DNA of 64,000 bases. It comes from Oscillospiraceae bacterium (GTDB taxonomy: Bacteria; Bacillota; Clostridia; Oscillospirales; Oscillospiraceae). The stretch covers positions 1 through 64,000 of the forward strand of contig JAFROD010000006.1 of the NCBI GenBank assembly GCA_017429835.1, in the 5' to 3' direction. Position numbers and translations under genes: made by a program. The notes beneath the pieces were generated by a model, which was given only the letters and a program-made list of their open reading frames with translations, did no database searches and was not told where the DNA came from. The stretch's first letter is position 1. The number at the start of each line of letters is the position of its first letter. Below, piece by piece: positions 1-6,911 of this stretch.

Positions 1-150
1 GCTGAAGGCATCTAAGCGTGAAACTCTCCCTAAGATGAGATCTCCACTCTTCGGAGTAAGGCTCGACGTAGACTATGTCGTTGATAGGTCAGGGGTGTAA
101 GTGCAGTAATGCATTAAGCTGACTGATACTAATAAGCCGAACGCTTGACC
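1..150 (+). rRNA. 23S ribosomal RNA, 3' end (partial)
   Basis: The first ~150 bases read as the conserved 3' end of bacterial 23S rRNA: the segment around 62-88 (GACGTAGACTATGTCGTTGA) and the terminal segment at about 118-137 (GCTGACTGATACTAATAAGC) match domain VI. The gene enters from outside the window, so only its tail is present. The exact 3' terminus is set by homology at about 150 and may be off by a few bases. No 5S gene follows directly, which is unusual; a 5S gene occurs about 6.2 kb further on. Confidence 0.93.
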
Positions 151-330
151 TCACAAGCAAGCGAAAGCAAGAGGAAGCAGGCTCGAAGTTGCAGAAACTC
201 ATTCCGCTTCCCAATTCATTCATGTTCAGTTTTCAGGGTGTATCCGAACACCCCCGGCTGCGGAGTAAGAGTAAGGCTAAACCTCCATTGCCGAAGCACA
301 AAGGTCAGTAATTGGAAAGTGATTGCTGAC

Positions 331-358
331 GCAATATCCGCCCTTAGCTCAGTTGGTA
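331..358 (+). repeat. Partial copy of tRNA-Lys 5' end
   Basis: Positions 331-358 are identical to 471-498, i.e. seven bases of leader plus the first 21 bases of the tRNA-Lys gene (acceptor 5' strand and most of the D arm). After the shared GTTGGTA the sequence diverges, so no tRNA can form here. It is a truncated direct repeat, probably a slippage or recombination scar. Confidence 0.9.
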
Positions 359-470
359 CACTCGCCGCAGCGAGCGTGCCGAACGCAACCGCGCAGCGGC
401 ACTTGGCGTTCGGCGGAGCAACTTTGCGAACAGGCAAACAGAACAGTTGGTAGCTGTACAAACTGCCAAC
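359..470 (+). other. Spacer between the two tRNA-Lys 5' copies
   Basis: About 112 bp separating the truncated tRNA-Lys copy from the intact gene. It contains an inverted repeat (GCCGAACGC at 378-386, GCGTTCGGC at 406-414) and a motif GCGTTCGGCGGAGCA (406-420) that recurs in similar form upstream of tRNA-Glu (700-716). The reading frames through it show no protein-like composition, and I call no gene. The stretch 151-330 before it likewise holds only a small hairpin (GGGTGT/ACACCC near 237-254). Confidence 0.6.
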
Positions 471-477
471 GCAATAT

Positions 478-553
478 CCGCCCTTAGCTCAGTTGGTAGA
501 GCAACTGACTCTTAATCAGTGGGTCCCCGGTTCGAGTCCGTGAGGGCGGACCA
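478..553 (+). tRNA. tRNA-Lys (anticodon CTT)
   Basis: A 76-nt cloverleaf. The acceptor stem CCGCCCT (478-484) pairs with AGGGCGG (543-549), followed by discriminator A and encoded CCA (551-553). The D arm begins GCTCAGTTGGTAGAGC, and the anticodon stem ACTGA/TCAGT holds the loop CTCTTAA, giving anticodon CTT. The T loop is TTCGAGT with one mismatch in its stem. It lies just after the 23S gene and is probably cotranscribed with the rRNA operon. Confidence 0.95.
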
Positions 554-762
554 AAGTGCGCTGCGAAAGCAGCGCAAATGAATAATGAAGAATGAATAGT
601 GAATAACGAAAGGAATCACCGTTCATTCTTGATTATATACAAATTCAAAGCCCAACGAAGTGGGTTTGAATTTGAGAGGAAGCAGAGCGGAGTGAGTAAG
701 CATTCGGCGGAGAGCATAGGCTTGAACGGCGAATGCGCGCGATATGAAGCTTCTGCTGACGC

Positions 763-837
763 GGCCCGTTGGTCAAGTGGTTAAGACAGTGGCCTCTCAC
801 GCCATTAACATCGGTTCGAATCCGGTACGGGTCACCA
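763..837 (+). tRNA. tRNA-Glu (anticodon CTC)
   Basis: A 75-nt cloverleaf. The acceptor strand GGCCCGT (763-769) pairs with ACGGGTC (827-833, one G-U), with discriminator A and CCA at 835-837. The anticodon loop CTCTCAC gives CTC, read as Glu. The T loop is TTCGAAT. A strong hairpin follows immediately. Its last 18 bases before CC recur at 987-1004. Confidence 0.94.
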
Positions 838-878
838 GAATAAGAGAGCAGTCGTATTTGTGGCTGCTCTCTTATTCT
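837..878 (+). terminator. Hairpin after tRNA-Glu
   Basis: AGAATAAGAGAGCAG (837-851) is perfectly complementary to CTGCTCTCTTATTCT (864-878), a 15-bp stem with a 12-nt loop. No long T tract follows, so it may end the rRNA/tRNA transcript inefficiently or act in 3'-end processing. Confidence 0.65.
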
Positions 879-908
879 GTCCATATTTTCCGGATTCAAG
901 GATATAAA

Positions 909-933
909 CGCAACAGTCCGGTAGACTGTTGCG
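909..933 (+). repeat. Short perfect inverted repeat
   Basis: CGCAACAGTC (909-918) is followed by a 5-nt loop and then GACTGTTGCG (924-933). Similar short A/C-rich palindromes occur twice in the 5S tail array (6510-6530 and 6651-6671), so this may be a small dispersed hairpin family. Confidence 0.6.
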
Positions 934-986
934 CTTCGGCGTTTCTACCGACGCAACCTTTATTTCTCCGCAGGCAGAAATGCAAA

Positions 987-1004
987 CGAATCCGGTACGG
1001 GTCA
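987..1004 (+). repeat. Partial copy of tRNA-Glu 3' end
   Basis: CGAATCCGGTACGGGTCA at 987-1004 is identical to 817-834 of tRNA-Glu (T-arm 3' half, acceptor 3' strand, discriminator). Duplicated tRNA 3' ends are what integrase-mediated insertion leaves behind, but the 150-bp intervening DNA contains no integrase, so it may be a remnant or a simple duplication. Confidence 0.88.
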
Positions 1005-1070
1005 ATTATTGAATATTTGCGCTTATAATGAATATGCGTTGGGCATCAACGACATTGGGGGCATTTCCAA

Positions 1071-2114
1071 ATGCGACTATTTTTGATTTTTGCATCGGCA
1101 GGAGCAGCGCTGATCGCTTTGCTTGCAGCGCTGCTTCCGTCGAAGCATTGCGTGAGGCACACAAAGGCAATGCCGATCGCAGGCGGGCTCGGCGCCGCAG
1201 GCGCTTTGCTGATCGCACTATTTGCAAAAGATGATCGCGCAGGCCTCGGTTTCTCCACTTTTTTCCTGCTTGTTTCCGGCATACTGAGCACCGTGTATCT
1301 GACCTGGCATATTGATTCCGCCTTTCAGCAGGATTTCTTCGTTGTCCGCTCCATGCTGCGGAAACGGACGATCATGAAAAGTGACGTTTCAGGCTATACA
1401 TATCGCAGAAACGGCGGAGTGCTTCATCTGAGAAACGGGCGCCGCATTGCGGCAGACTCCGTGGTCGGCATGGAAAATCTGATCGAGGATATCGAATCCT
1501 ATCAGGCGGGTCGTCAAGATTTGAGGAGCTGTTCTTTGCCGGAAATTCCGGAACGTCTTTTTCGCGGACATCTGAAAAACCCGACGGATTTTATTCTCCT
1601 CTTCGCCGTGTTGTTTTGCGTCTTTGCCGCCTGCGCGTTTGCTCCGTTTTTGGTAATGTGCGCGGACGTTGATTTGAAAGCCGCGGACTGCGTCTGGGTC
1701 GAACGCCCTGGCGCAGACGCGATCCTCTCTGAAGACGGCGCCGTATTATTCCCCGGGGACGACGGCGCTGCGTATCTCTGCAGATTCCTCCGCTACGTAT
1801 TTGACGAGAACCAAATCAATGACTTGATCGAGAGGATTCATCACGCGGAGACGGTGCAGTTGGCAATTCCCGCCGCAGAAGCGCCCGGGAGGTATTCTGT
1901 ACGCGAGATCATGTGCGAAAATAAAACGATCGTATCATTTGAGCAAACTGCCGCAGGAATCAAAGGAGAGGCGTGGAAAATCTCGCGCATTATGTTGATC
2001 CTCTTAGGGATCTATCTCGTTTTTGTATGCTGCTTTTGCATTTTTGTATCCAATTTGCCTCGCTTTTATAGAATCGTCCGACTGATCGTAAAGGAAGAGT
2101 ATTTAAACGATTAG
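1071..2114 (+). CDS. Multi-pass membrane protein of unknown function
   Basis: A 347-residue protein I do not recognise. Hydrophobic segments are visible at about residues 3-20, 32-50, 59-77, 170-195 and 303-325. Between the third and fourth lies a soluble stretch (about 85-130, with VVRSMLRKRTIMKSDVSGY) that resembles the bacterial PH-like fold seen after membrane anchors; this is only a resemblance. A second soluble region (about 200-300) is acidic and may lie outside the membrane. The start is the first ATG of the frame; a weak GGGGG sits about 10 bases upstream and a TATAAT at 1024-1029 has no good -35. It stands alone just beyond the tRNA-Glu scar and ahead of metF, so context says little about its role. 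Confidence 0.75.
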   Translation: MRLFLIFASAGAALIALLAALLPSKHCVRHTKAMPIAGGLGAAGALLIALFAKDDRAGLGFSTFFLLVSGILSTVYLTWHIDSAFQQDFFVVRSMLRKRTIMKSDVSGYTYRRNGGVLHLRNGRRIAADSVVGMENLIEDIESYQAGRQDLRSCSLPEIPERLFRGHLKNPTDFILLFAVLFCVFAACAFAPFLVMCADVDLKAADCVWVERPGADAILSEDGAVLFPGDDGAAYLCRFLRYVFDENQINDLIERIHHAETVQLAIPAAEAPGRYSVREIMCENKTIVSFEQTAAGIKGEAWKISRIMLILLGIYLVFVCCFCIFVSNLPRFYRIVRLIVKEEYLND

Positions 2115-2259
2115 GTCCTGATACACGTTGATATCCTCTGTGTCCTGCAGAGCGAAGGTGAGATTTGATTCCTTCAGAAGCGGCGACGAACGACGCCGCG
2201 GATTCTATGAAAACTGCGATGCGCGTTAGCGTCGACGTTTTTCTATGTCCCGAAACGCA
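2115..2259 (+). other. Intergenic region before metF
   Basis: About 145 bp between the membrane protein gene and the metF promoter. I see no RNA gene, terminator or riboswitch. In particular there is no SAM-riboswitch-like structure, and the deduced metF leader is too short to hold one. Confidence 0.5.
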
Positions 2260-2288
2260 TTGATTTAGCTGAAAATCTGGTGTATAAT
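2260..2288 (+). promoter_or_regulatory. metF promoter
   Basis: TTGATT (2260-2265), 17-bp spacer, TATAAT (2283-2288). Transcription would start near 2295, leaving a leader of about 25 nt before the chosen metF ATG. Confidence 0.75.
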
Positions 2289-2319
2289 ACATAAAATGGG
2301 TTTTTGTGGGGAAAATGCT

Positions 2320-3198
2320 ATGAAAATCATTGATATTCTGAATCAGAATCGGTTTTCTCTCTCGTTTGAAGTGTTTCCGCCGAAGAATGAAACGGCGTTT
2401 GTGAGCGTAAGAAGCGCGGTCGAAGAGATTGCCAAGCTGAAGCCCGCTTTTATGAGCGTGACATACGGTGCGGGCGGCGGCACGAGCAAATATACCCTGG
2501 ACATTGCAAAAGATATTAAAAACCGCTACGGCGTGCCGACGCTGGCGCACCTGACCTGCGTGTCCTCGACCAGAGAGACGATCGGGCAGAAGATCAAAGA
2601 AATGCAGGTTTGCGGCATTAAAAACGTCATGGCGCTGCGCGGCGATATCCCGCAGGAGCTGCAGGACGCAGATCGCAGCGGCTGGGATTACCGCTATGCT
2701 GTTGACCTTGTGCGGGAACTGAAAACCGCTGATCGTGATTTCTGCATCGGCGGCGCCTGTTATCCTGAGATTCATCCCGAAAGCGCCAATCAGGCGGACG
2801 ATATCCGACATCTGAAAGAGAAGGTGGAGGCGGGCTGCGATTTTCTGACGACGCAGATGTTCTTCGACAACAATCTCCTGTATAATTTCCTTTATAAGAT
2901 CCAGCAGGCGGGGATCGCCGTGCCGGTCATTCCCGGAATCATGCCGATCACCAACGCCAATCAGGTCGCGCGCGCGGTGAAACTCTCCGGCTCGTTCATG
3001 CCGCAGCGGTTCAAGAGCCTCGTCGACAAGTTCGGCGACGATCCGGCGGCGATGAAGCAGGCGGGGATTGCCTACGCAACTGATCAGATCATCGACCTGT
3101 ATGCGAACGGGATCAAAAATGTCCACGTATATTCGATGAACAAGCCGGACGTGGCGGAAAAAATACAGGCGAATCTGTCGGATATCTTAGGGAAATAG
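2320..3198 (+). CDS. metF: Methylenetetrahydrofolate reductase MetF
   Basis: Reduces 5,10-methylene-THF to 5-methyl-THF, the methyl donor for methionine synthase, using FAD. The 292-residue length is normal for the MTHFR TIM barrel. The N-terminal FEVFPPK motif (catalytic Glu and early FAD contacts), SVTYGAGG and TQMFFDN are diagnostic. I start at ATG 2320, behind GTGGGGA, because an in-frame ATG at 2296 coincides with the predicted transcription start. It lies 4 bp ahead of the MetH-activation gene and is followed by metH, so the three form a methionine/folate operon driven by the promoter at 2260-2288. Confidence 0.96.
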   Translation: MKIIDILNQNRFSLSFEVFPPKNETAFVSVRSAVEEIAKLKPAFMSVTYGAGGGTSKYTLDIAKDIKNRYGVPTLAHLTCVSSTRETIGQKIKEMQVCGIKNVMALRGDIPQELQDADRSGWDYRYAVDLVRELKTADRDFCIGGACYPEIHPESANQADDIRHLKEKVEAGCDFLTTQMFFDNNLLYNFLYKIQQAGIAVPVIPGIMPITNANQVARAVKLSGSFMPQRFKSLVDKFGDDPAAMKQAGIAYATDQIIDLYANGIKNVHVYSMNKPDVAEKIQANLSDILGK

Positions 3199-3202
3199 CG
3201 GT

Positions 3203-3856
3203 ATGGTACTGATAAAAAGCTACAGTGCGCCGCCGATCAATGAACGCGAAGTATTCCGCTACGCCGGCGGCAAAGACGTCGCTGCCGTGCGGGAGCTGTT
3301 TGAGGGCTGCAAGACGGAGATCGCGGAAAGCCTTTCTTACAAGGTCTGCTATCTGCCGCTCGACGTGCGCGTAACGGACGATTTCTGCGACTTCGGTGCG
3401 TTCGGCGTAACGTCGAAGCACTTGGCGCGCAATCTCGAGGGCTGTGTGAAAGCCGTCCTTTTCGCGGCGACGGTCGGCGTAGGGATCGACCGCCTGATCG
3501 CCAAGTACAGCGTGCAGTCTCCCGCAAAAGCGTTACTGTTCGACGCGATCGGGACGGAGCGTATCGAGACGCTGTGCGATCTGTTCTGCCGCGACATCGA
3601 AAGGGAATACCAGATGTCCGCCAAGCCGCGGTTCAGCCCTGGTTACGGAGATCTCGATATCTCCGTTCAAACGGAGCTTTTCTCCGTGCTGAACTGCCGG
3701 AAGCATATTGGTCTCAGCATTTCGGACAGCCTGATGATGTCACCGTCCAAATCGGTTACCGCCATAGTCGGCTTGTGTGAAACAGCGTGTAAAAAACCGT
3801 CCCGCAAGTGCGAAGCGTGCGGGAAGACGGACTGCGCGTTCAGAGGTGCGTTATGA
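3203..3856 (+). CDS. Stand-alone methionine synthase activation (reactivation) domain protein
   Basis: A 217-residue protein resembling the C-terminal AdoMet-binding activation domain of cobalamin-dependent methionine synthase, which supports reductive remethylation of cob(II)alamin. The segment around residues 140-180 (RFSPGYGDLDISVQ, then HIGLSISDSLMMSPSKSV) contains the family's RxSxGY-type AdoMet motif and the MxPxKSV segment. The C terminus carries a Cys-rich patch (C.AC..TDCAFR), seen in many free-standing Clostridial versions. Its stop overlaps the metH start (ATGA at 3853-3856), implying coupled translation with the enzyme that lacks this domain. Confidence 0.9.
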   Translation: MVLIKSYSAPPINEREVFRYAGGKDVAAVRELFEGCKTEIAESLSYKVCYLPLDVRVTDDFCDFGAFGVTSKHLARNLEGCVKAVLFAATVGVGIDRLIAKYSVQSPAKALLFDAIGTERIETLCDLFCRDIEREYQMSAKPRFSPGYGDLDISVQTELFSVLNCRKHIGLSISDSLMMSPSKSVTAIVGLCETACKKPSRKCEACGKTDCAFRGAL

Positions 3857-6246
3857 ATTTTTCTGCCTATTTGCAACAGAATATCGTCTATCTTGACGGC
3901 GGCACCGGAACGCTGCTGCAGGCACGCGGCCTGCGTCCGGGGGAGCACCCCGAACGCTGGAACGTCACGCATCCGGACGTGATCACCGAAATCCACCGGG
4001 CGTATTACGACGCGGGCAGCAACGTCGTCTGCACCAACACGTTCGGCGCAAACGCGCTGAAATTCTCGCCGGACGAACTGGAAGAAATCGTGAAAGCTGC
4101 GCTTTCCAATGCAAAAGCCGCGCGAAATCAGAGTGCCGCGCCGCAGGAGAAGTTTATCGCGCTGGATATCGGCCCATTGGGAAAGCTCCTGAAGCCGCTG
4201 GGCGATCTTGACTTTGAAGCGGCGACGGACGTATTCAAGGCAACCGTTTCTCTCGGTGTGAAATACGGCGCGGACTTGATCTACGTTGAGACGATGAACG
4301 ACAGCTATGAGGCAAAAGCGGCGCTGCTTGCCGCGAAAGAATGCTGCGATCTGCCCGTGATCGTTTCGTGCGCCTACGGGGAGGACGGCAAGCTGATGAC
4401 CGGCGCGTCGCCCGCCGCGATGGTCGCGCTGCTCGAGGGCATGGGCGTCGCTGCGCTGGGCGTCAACTGTTCGCTGGGGCCGAAACAGCTACGTCCGATC
4501 GTGCGCGAGCTGCTCCGGTATGCGTCCGTGCCGGTGGTTTTCAAGCCAAACGCGGGCCTTCCGGAGTGTGTCGACGGGAAAACGGTGTTTGACGTGACTC
4601 CCGAAGAATACGCGGACGTTGCTGCGGAGCTGATTGCCGAGGGCGTTCGTTTGGCCGGCGGCTGCTGCGGTACGACGCCGGAGTATATCCGGGCAGTACG
4701 CGAAAAAGCAAAGCAGCTTGTACCGATTCCCGTCAAGCAGAAGAATTTTACGATGGTTTCGTCCTATACGCACGCGGTCGCGTTCGGCGACACGCCGGTG
4801 CTGATCGGCGAGCGCATCAATCCCACCGGCAAAAAACGCTTCAAGCAGGCGCTGATCGAAAACGACACGGACTATATTCTCTCCGAGGGCATCGCGCAAC
4901 AGGAGAAGGGTGTGGACGTTCTCGACGTCAACGTCGGCCTGCCGGAGATCGACGAACCGACCGTGCTGAAAAACGCGGTGGAAGCGATGCAAGCGGTGGT
5001 CGATCTGCCGCTGCAGATCGACACGTCCGATCTTGCCGCCATGGAAGCCGCGCTTCGGATTTATAACGGCAAGGCGATGATCAATTCGGTCAACGGAAAA
5101 GCCGAAAGCATGGCAGCCGTTTTCCCGCTGCTGAAAAAGTACGGCGGTGTGGCGGTCGCGCTGACGCTGGACGAAAACGGCATTCCGAAAACGGCGCAGG
5201 GCAGGGTGGAGATCGCAAAGAAGATCCTGTCCGCTGCCGCAGCATACGGGATCGACAGGAAAGATATCGTGTTCGACCCGCTGGCGCTGACGGTCAGCGC
5301 AGACGCTGCCGCTGCGTCGGTCACGCTTGAGACGGTCAGAAGAATCAAAGACGAACTGGGCGCACACACGCTGCTCGGCATTTCTAACGTATCGTTCGGT
5401 CTGCCCGCAAGGGCGGCGATCAACGGCACGTTCTTCGCCCTCGCGCTTGAAAACGGGCTTTCCGCCGCGATCATGAACCCGTATTCGGCGGATATGATGA
5501 AGACGTATTACGCCTACAAGGCGCTGAAGGGGCTGGACGAGAACTGCGCTGCATATATCGCAGCGGCGCAGATCTTCGCGGAAACGGCGCCCGTTCCGGC
5601 GAGGGCTGCCGATACGCCGGAAGACGGCTCTGCGCTGCAGCGCGCGATCGTGAAGGGGCGCAGGGAGAAGGCCGCCGCGCTGACGAAGGAACGGCTTGCG
5701 TCAGCCGATCCGTTGGAGGTCGTGAACAACGAGATCATTCCCGCGCTGAACACGGTCGGCGTTGGCTTTGAGAACAAGACGGTCTTTCTGCCGCAGCTTC
5801 TGATGAGCGCGGAAGCGGCGAAAAGCGCGTTCGAGGTCATCAAAACCGCGCTGGCAAGCAAGGGAACCCGCGCCGAAAAAGGTCTCTTCGTGATCGCCAC
5901 CGTTCACGGCGATATCCACGATATCGGCAAGAACATCGTCAAGCTGCTGCTGCAGAATTACGGCTTCCGCGTGGTCGATCTCGGCAAGGACGTGCCGCCG
6001 GAAACGATCGTTGAAACCGTTAAAAAAATGCACGCGCCGCTCGTGGGACTGAGCGCCCTCATGACGACGACCGTTCCGGCGATGGAGGAAACGATCCGCC
6101 TGCTGCGGCGCGGCGCGCCGTGGTGCAGGATTGTTGTCGGGGGCGCAGTTCTGACGCAGGAATATGCCGACGCTATCGGCGCGGACAAGTACGCCAGAGA
6201 CGCTATGGAGACCGTCCGATATGCCGAAGAGATACTGGGGAAATAA
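3853..6246 (+). CDS. metH: Cobalamin-dependent methionine synthase lacking activation domain
   Basis: Transfers a methyl group from 5-methyl-THF through methylcobalamin to homocysteine. Its 797 residues cover three modules: homocysteine-binding domain (about 1-290, with DGGTGTLLQ and Zn ligands in GVNCSLG and AGGCCGT), pterin-binding domain (about 310-570, IGERINPTGKKRF), and B12 cap plus Rossmann domain (about 595-797). The cobalt-ligating His is in VHGDIHDIGKNIV. E. coli MetH has some 1,200 residues; the missing activation domain is encoded by the overlapping upstream gene. I start at 3853 rather than further upstream because of the ATGA overlap and because homology begins there. Without a fast reactivation partner this enzyme would inactivate, so the two genes likely act as a complex. 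Confidence 0.95.
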   Translation: MNFSAYLQQNIVYLDGGTGTLLQARGLRPGEHPERWNVTHPDVITEIHRAYYDAGSNVVCTNTFGANALKFSPDELEEIVKAALSNAKAARNQSAAPQEKFIALDIGPLGKLLKPLGDLDFEAATDVFKATVSLGVKYGADLIYVETMNDSYEAKAALLAAKECCDLPVIVSCAYGEDGKLMTGASPAAMVALLEGMGVAALGVNCSLGPKQLRPIVRELLRYASVPVVFKPNAGLPECVDGKTVFDVTPEEYADVAAELIAEGVRLAGGCCGTTPEYIRAVREKAKQLVPIPVKQKNFTMVSSYTHAVAFGDTPVLIGERINPTGKKRFKQALIENDTDYILSEGIAQQEKGVDVLDVNVGLPEIDEPTVLKNAVEAMQAVVDLPLQIDTSDLAAMEAALRIYNGKAMINSVNGKAESMAAVFPLLKKYGGVAVALTLDENGIPKTAQGRVEIAKKILSAAAAYGIDRKDIVFDPLALTVSADAAAASVTLETVRRIKDELGAHTLLGISNVSFGLPARAAINGTFFALALENGLSAAIMNPYSADMMKTYYAYKALKGLDENCAAYIAAAQIFAETAPVPARAADTPEDGSALQRAIVKGRREKAAALTKERLASADPLEVVNNEIIPALNTVGVGFENKTVFLPQLLMSAEAAKSAFEVIKTALASKGTRAEKGLFVIATVHGDIHDIGKNIVKLLLQNYGFRVVDLGKDVPPETIVETVKKMHAPLVGLSALMTTTVPAMEETIRLLRRGAPWCRIVVGGAVLTQEYADAIGADKYARDAMETVRYAEEILGK

Positions 6247-6270
6247 TCTGGTTTTTCAGCAAAATAGTGC

Positions 6271-6298
6271 TTGACAAATCGAAAAAGCACGATATAAT
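6271..6298 (+). promoter_or_regulatory. Promoter of the isolated 5S rRNA gene
   Basis: TTGACA (6271-6276), 16-bp spacer, TATAAT (6293-6298): both hexamers are perfect consensus, as expected for a stable-RNA promoter. Transcription should start around 6305, about 22 bases before the mature 5S end. It sits just downstream of the metH stop. Confidence 0.88.
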
Positions 6299-6326
6299 AA
6301 AGAAGCTCGCGGGAAACCGGGAGCGA

Positions 6327-6441
6327 GTTGGTGTTGATTGCGGCGAGGGTCCACCTGTTCCCATCCCGAACACAGAAGTTAAGCTCGTTTGCGCCGACAA
6401 TACTTGGCGGGTGACTGCCCGGGAAGATAGGTAACGCCAAC
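6327..6441 (+). rRNA. 5S ribosomal RNA
   Basis: About 115 nt. The termini GTTGGTGTT (6327-6335) and AACGCCAAC (6433-6441) pair as helix I. The core CCCATCCCGAACACAGAAGT and the segment AAGCTCGTTTGCGCCGA are typical 5S loop B/C and helix III sequence. It is transcribed alone from its own promoter rather than behind the 23S gene, and its 3' end is duplicated twice downstream. Confidence 0.93.
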
Positions 6442-6448
6442 ATAAAAG

Positions 6449-6475
6449 ACCTCCTACGAAAGTAGGAGGTTTTTT
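6449..6475 (+). terminator. 5S terminator, copy 1
   Basis: ACCTCCTAC (6449-6457), GAAA loop, GTAGGAGGT (6462-6470), then a T run. A canonical intrinsic terminator 7 bases after the 5S 3' end. Confidence 0.92.
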
Positions 6476-6589
6476 CATCCTTGAAACAGCCAAGTATTGT
6501 GCTTGCCTAAAACAATCCACAGGATTGTTTCTTAGCGGCGAAGACAATCCTTGGCCTACCCGGGAAGATAGGTAACGCCAACATAAAAG

Positions 6590-6616
6590 ACCTCCTACGA
6601 AAGTAGGAGGTCTTTT
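6590..6616 (+). terminator. 5S terminator, copy 2
   Basis: Same 9-bp stem and GAAA loop as copy 1, followed by CTTTT instead of an uninterrupted T run. It would be redundant if copy 1 works. Confidence 0.8.
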
Positions 6617-6723
6617 CATCCTTGAAACAGCCAAGTATTGTGCTTGCCTAAAACAATCCACAGGATTGTTTCTTAGCGGCGAAGACCCTTGGCCTACCCG
6701 GGAAGATAGGTAACGCCAACATA

Positions 6724-6783
6724 AAAGAAAAGCATCCTGCTTCGGCAGGGTGCACCTGCTTCGGCAGGGTGCTTTTCTTTTAT
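6724..6783 (+). terminator. Large compound terminator after the third 5S tail
   Basis: AAAAGAAAAGCA pairs with TGCTTTTCTTTT around two consecutive TTCG-capped hairpins (CCTGC/GCAGG, twice). This internal duplication of a hairpin makes an unusually long, strong structure that could work on both strands and also end the minus-strand CYTH transcript. Confidence 0.75.
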
Positions 6784-6852
6784 GTTGACAAATGAATAAT
6801 GAATACTGGAGAACGAATAACCGTCAAATAAGGAACGAGACGGGAAAACCGC

Positions 6853-6889
6853 GTCATTGCGAGGTCGTGCAGCGGCCGTGGCGATCTGC
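6853..6889 (+). repeat. REP-like element (GTCATTGCGAGG family)
   Basis: Begins GTCATTGCGAGG (6853-6864) and continues as a degenerate palindromic stretch ending near GGCGATCTGCGC. The same core occurs at 9736-9747 and, inverted with one change, at 45102-45113, always between genes. The rest of the 6784-6911 gap shows no gene. Confidence 0.55.
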
Positions 6890-6911
6890 GCACTTCAGGC
6901 GAGGGACGCAG

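Larger units (their letters stand above)
6418..6720 (+). repeat. Tandem array of duplicated 5S 3' ends with terminators
   Basis: The last 24 bases of 5S (6418-6441) recur exactly at 6559-6582 and 6697-6720, spaced 141 and 138 bp. Each of the first two units carries the 5S tail, the ACCTCCTAC/GTAGGAGGT terminator (6449-6470, 6590-6611), a shared spacer and a palindrome AAACAATCC/GGATTGTTT (6510-6530, 6651-6671). The two unit spacers differ by a 3-base deletion. The third tail is followed by a different terminator. No complete second 5S exists. Confidence 0.92.

Noticed and set aside
145..461. Short open frames on both strands around the truncated tRNA-Lys
   Set aside because: They cover the tRNA fragment and repeats, have no ribosome site and no protein-like composition.
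2115..2319. Possible SAM riboswitch upstream of metF
   Set aside because: The promoter leaves a leader of only about 25 nt and no SAM-box or terminator structure is visible.
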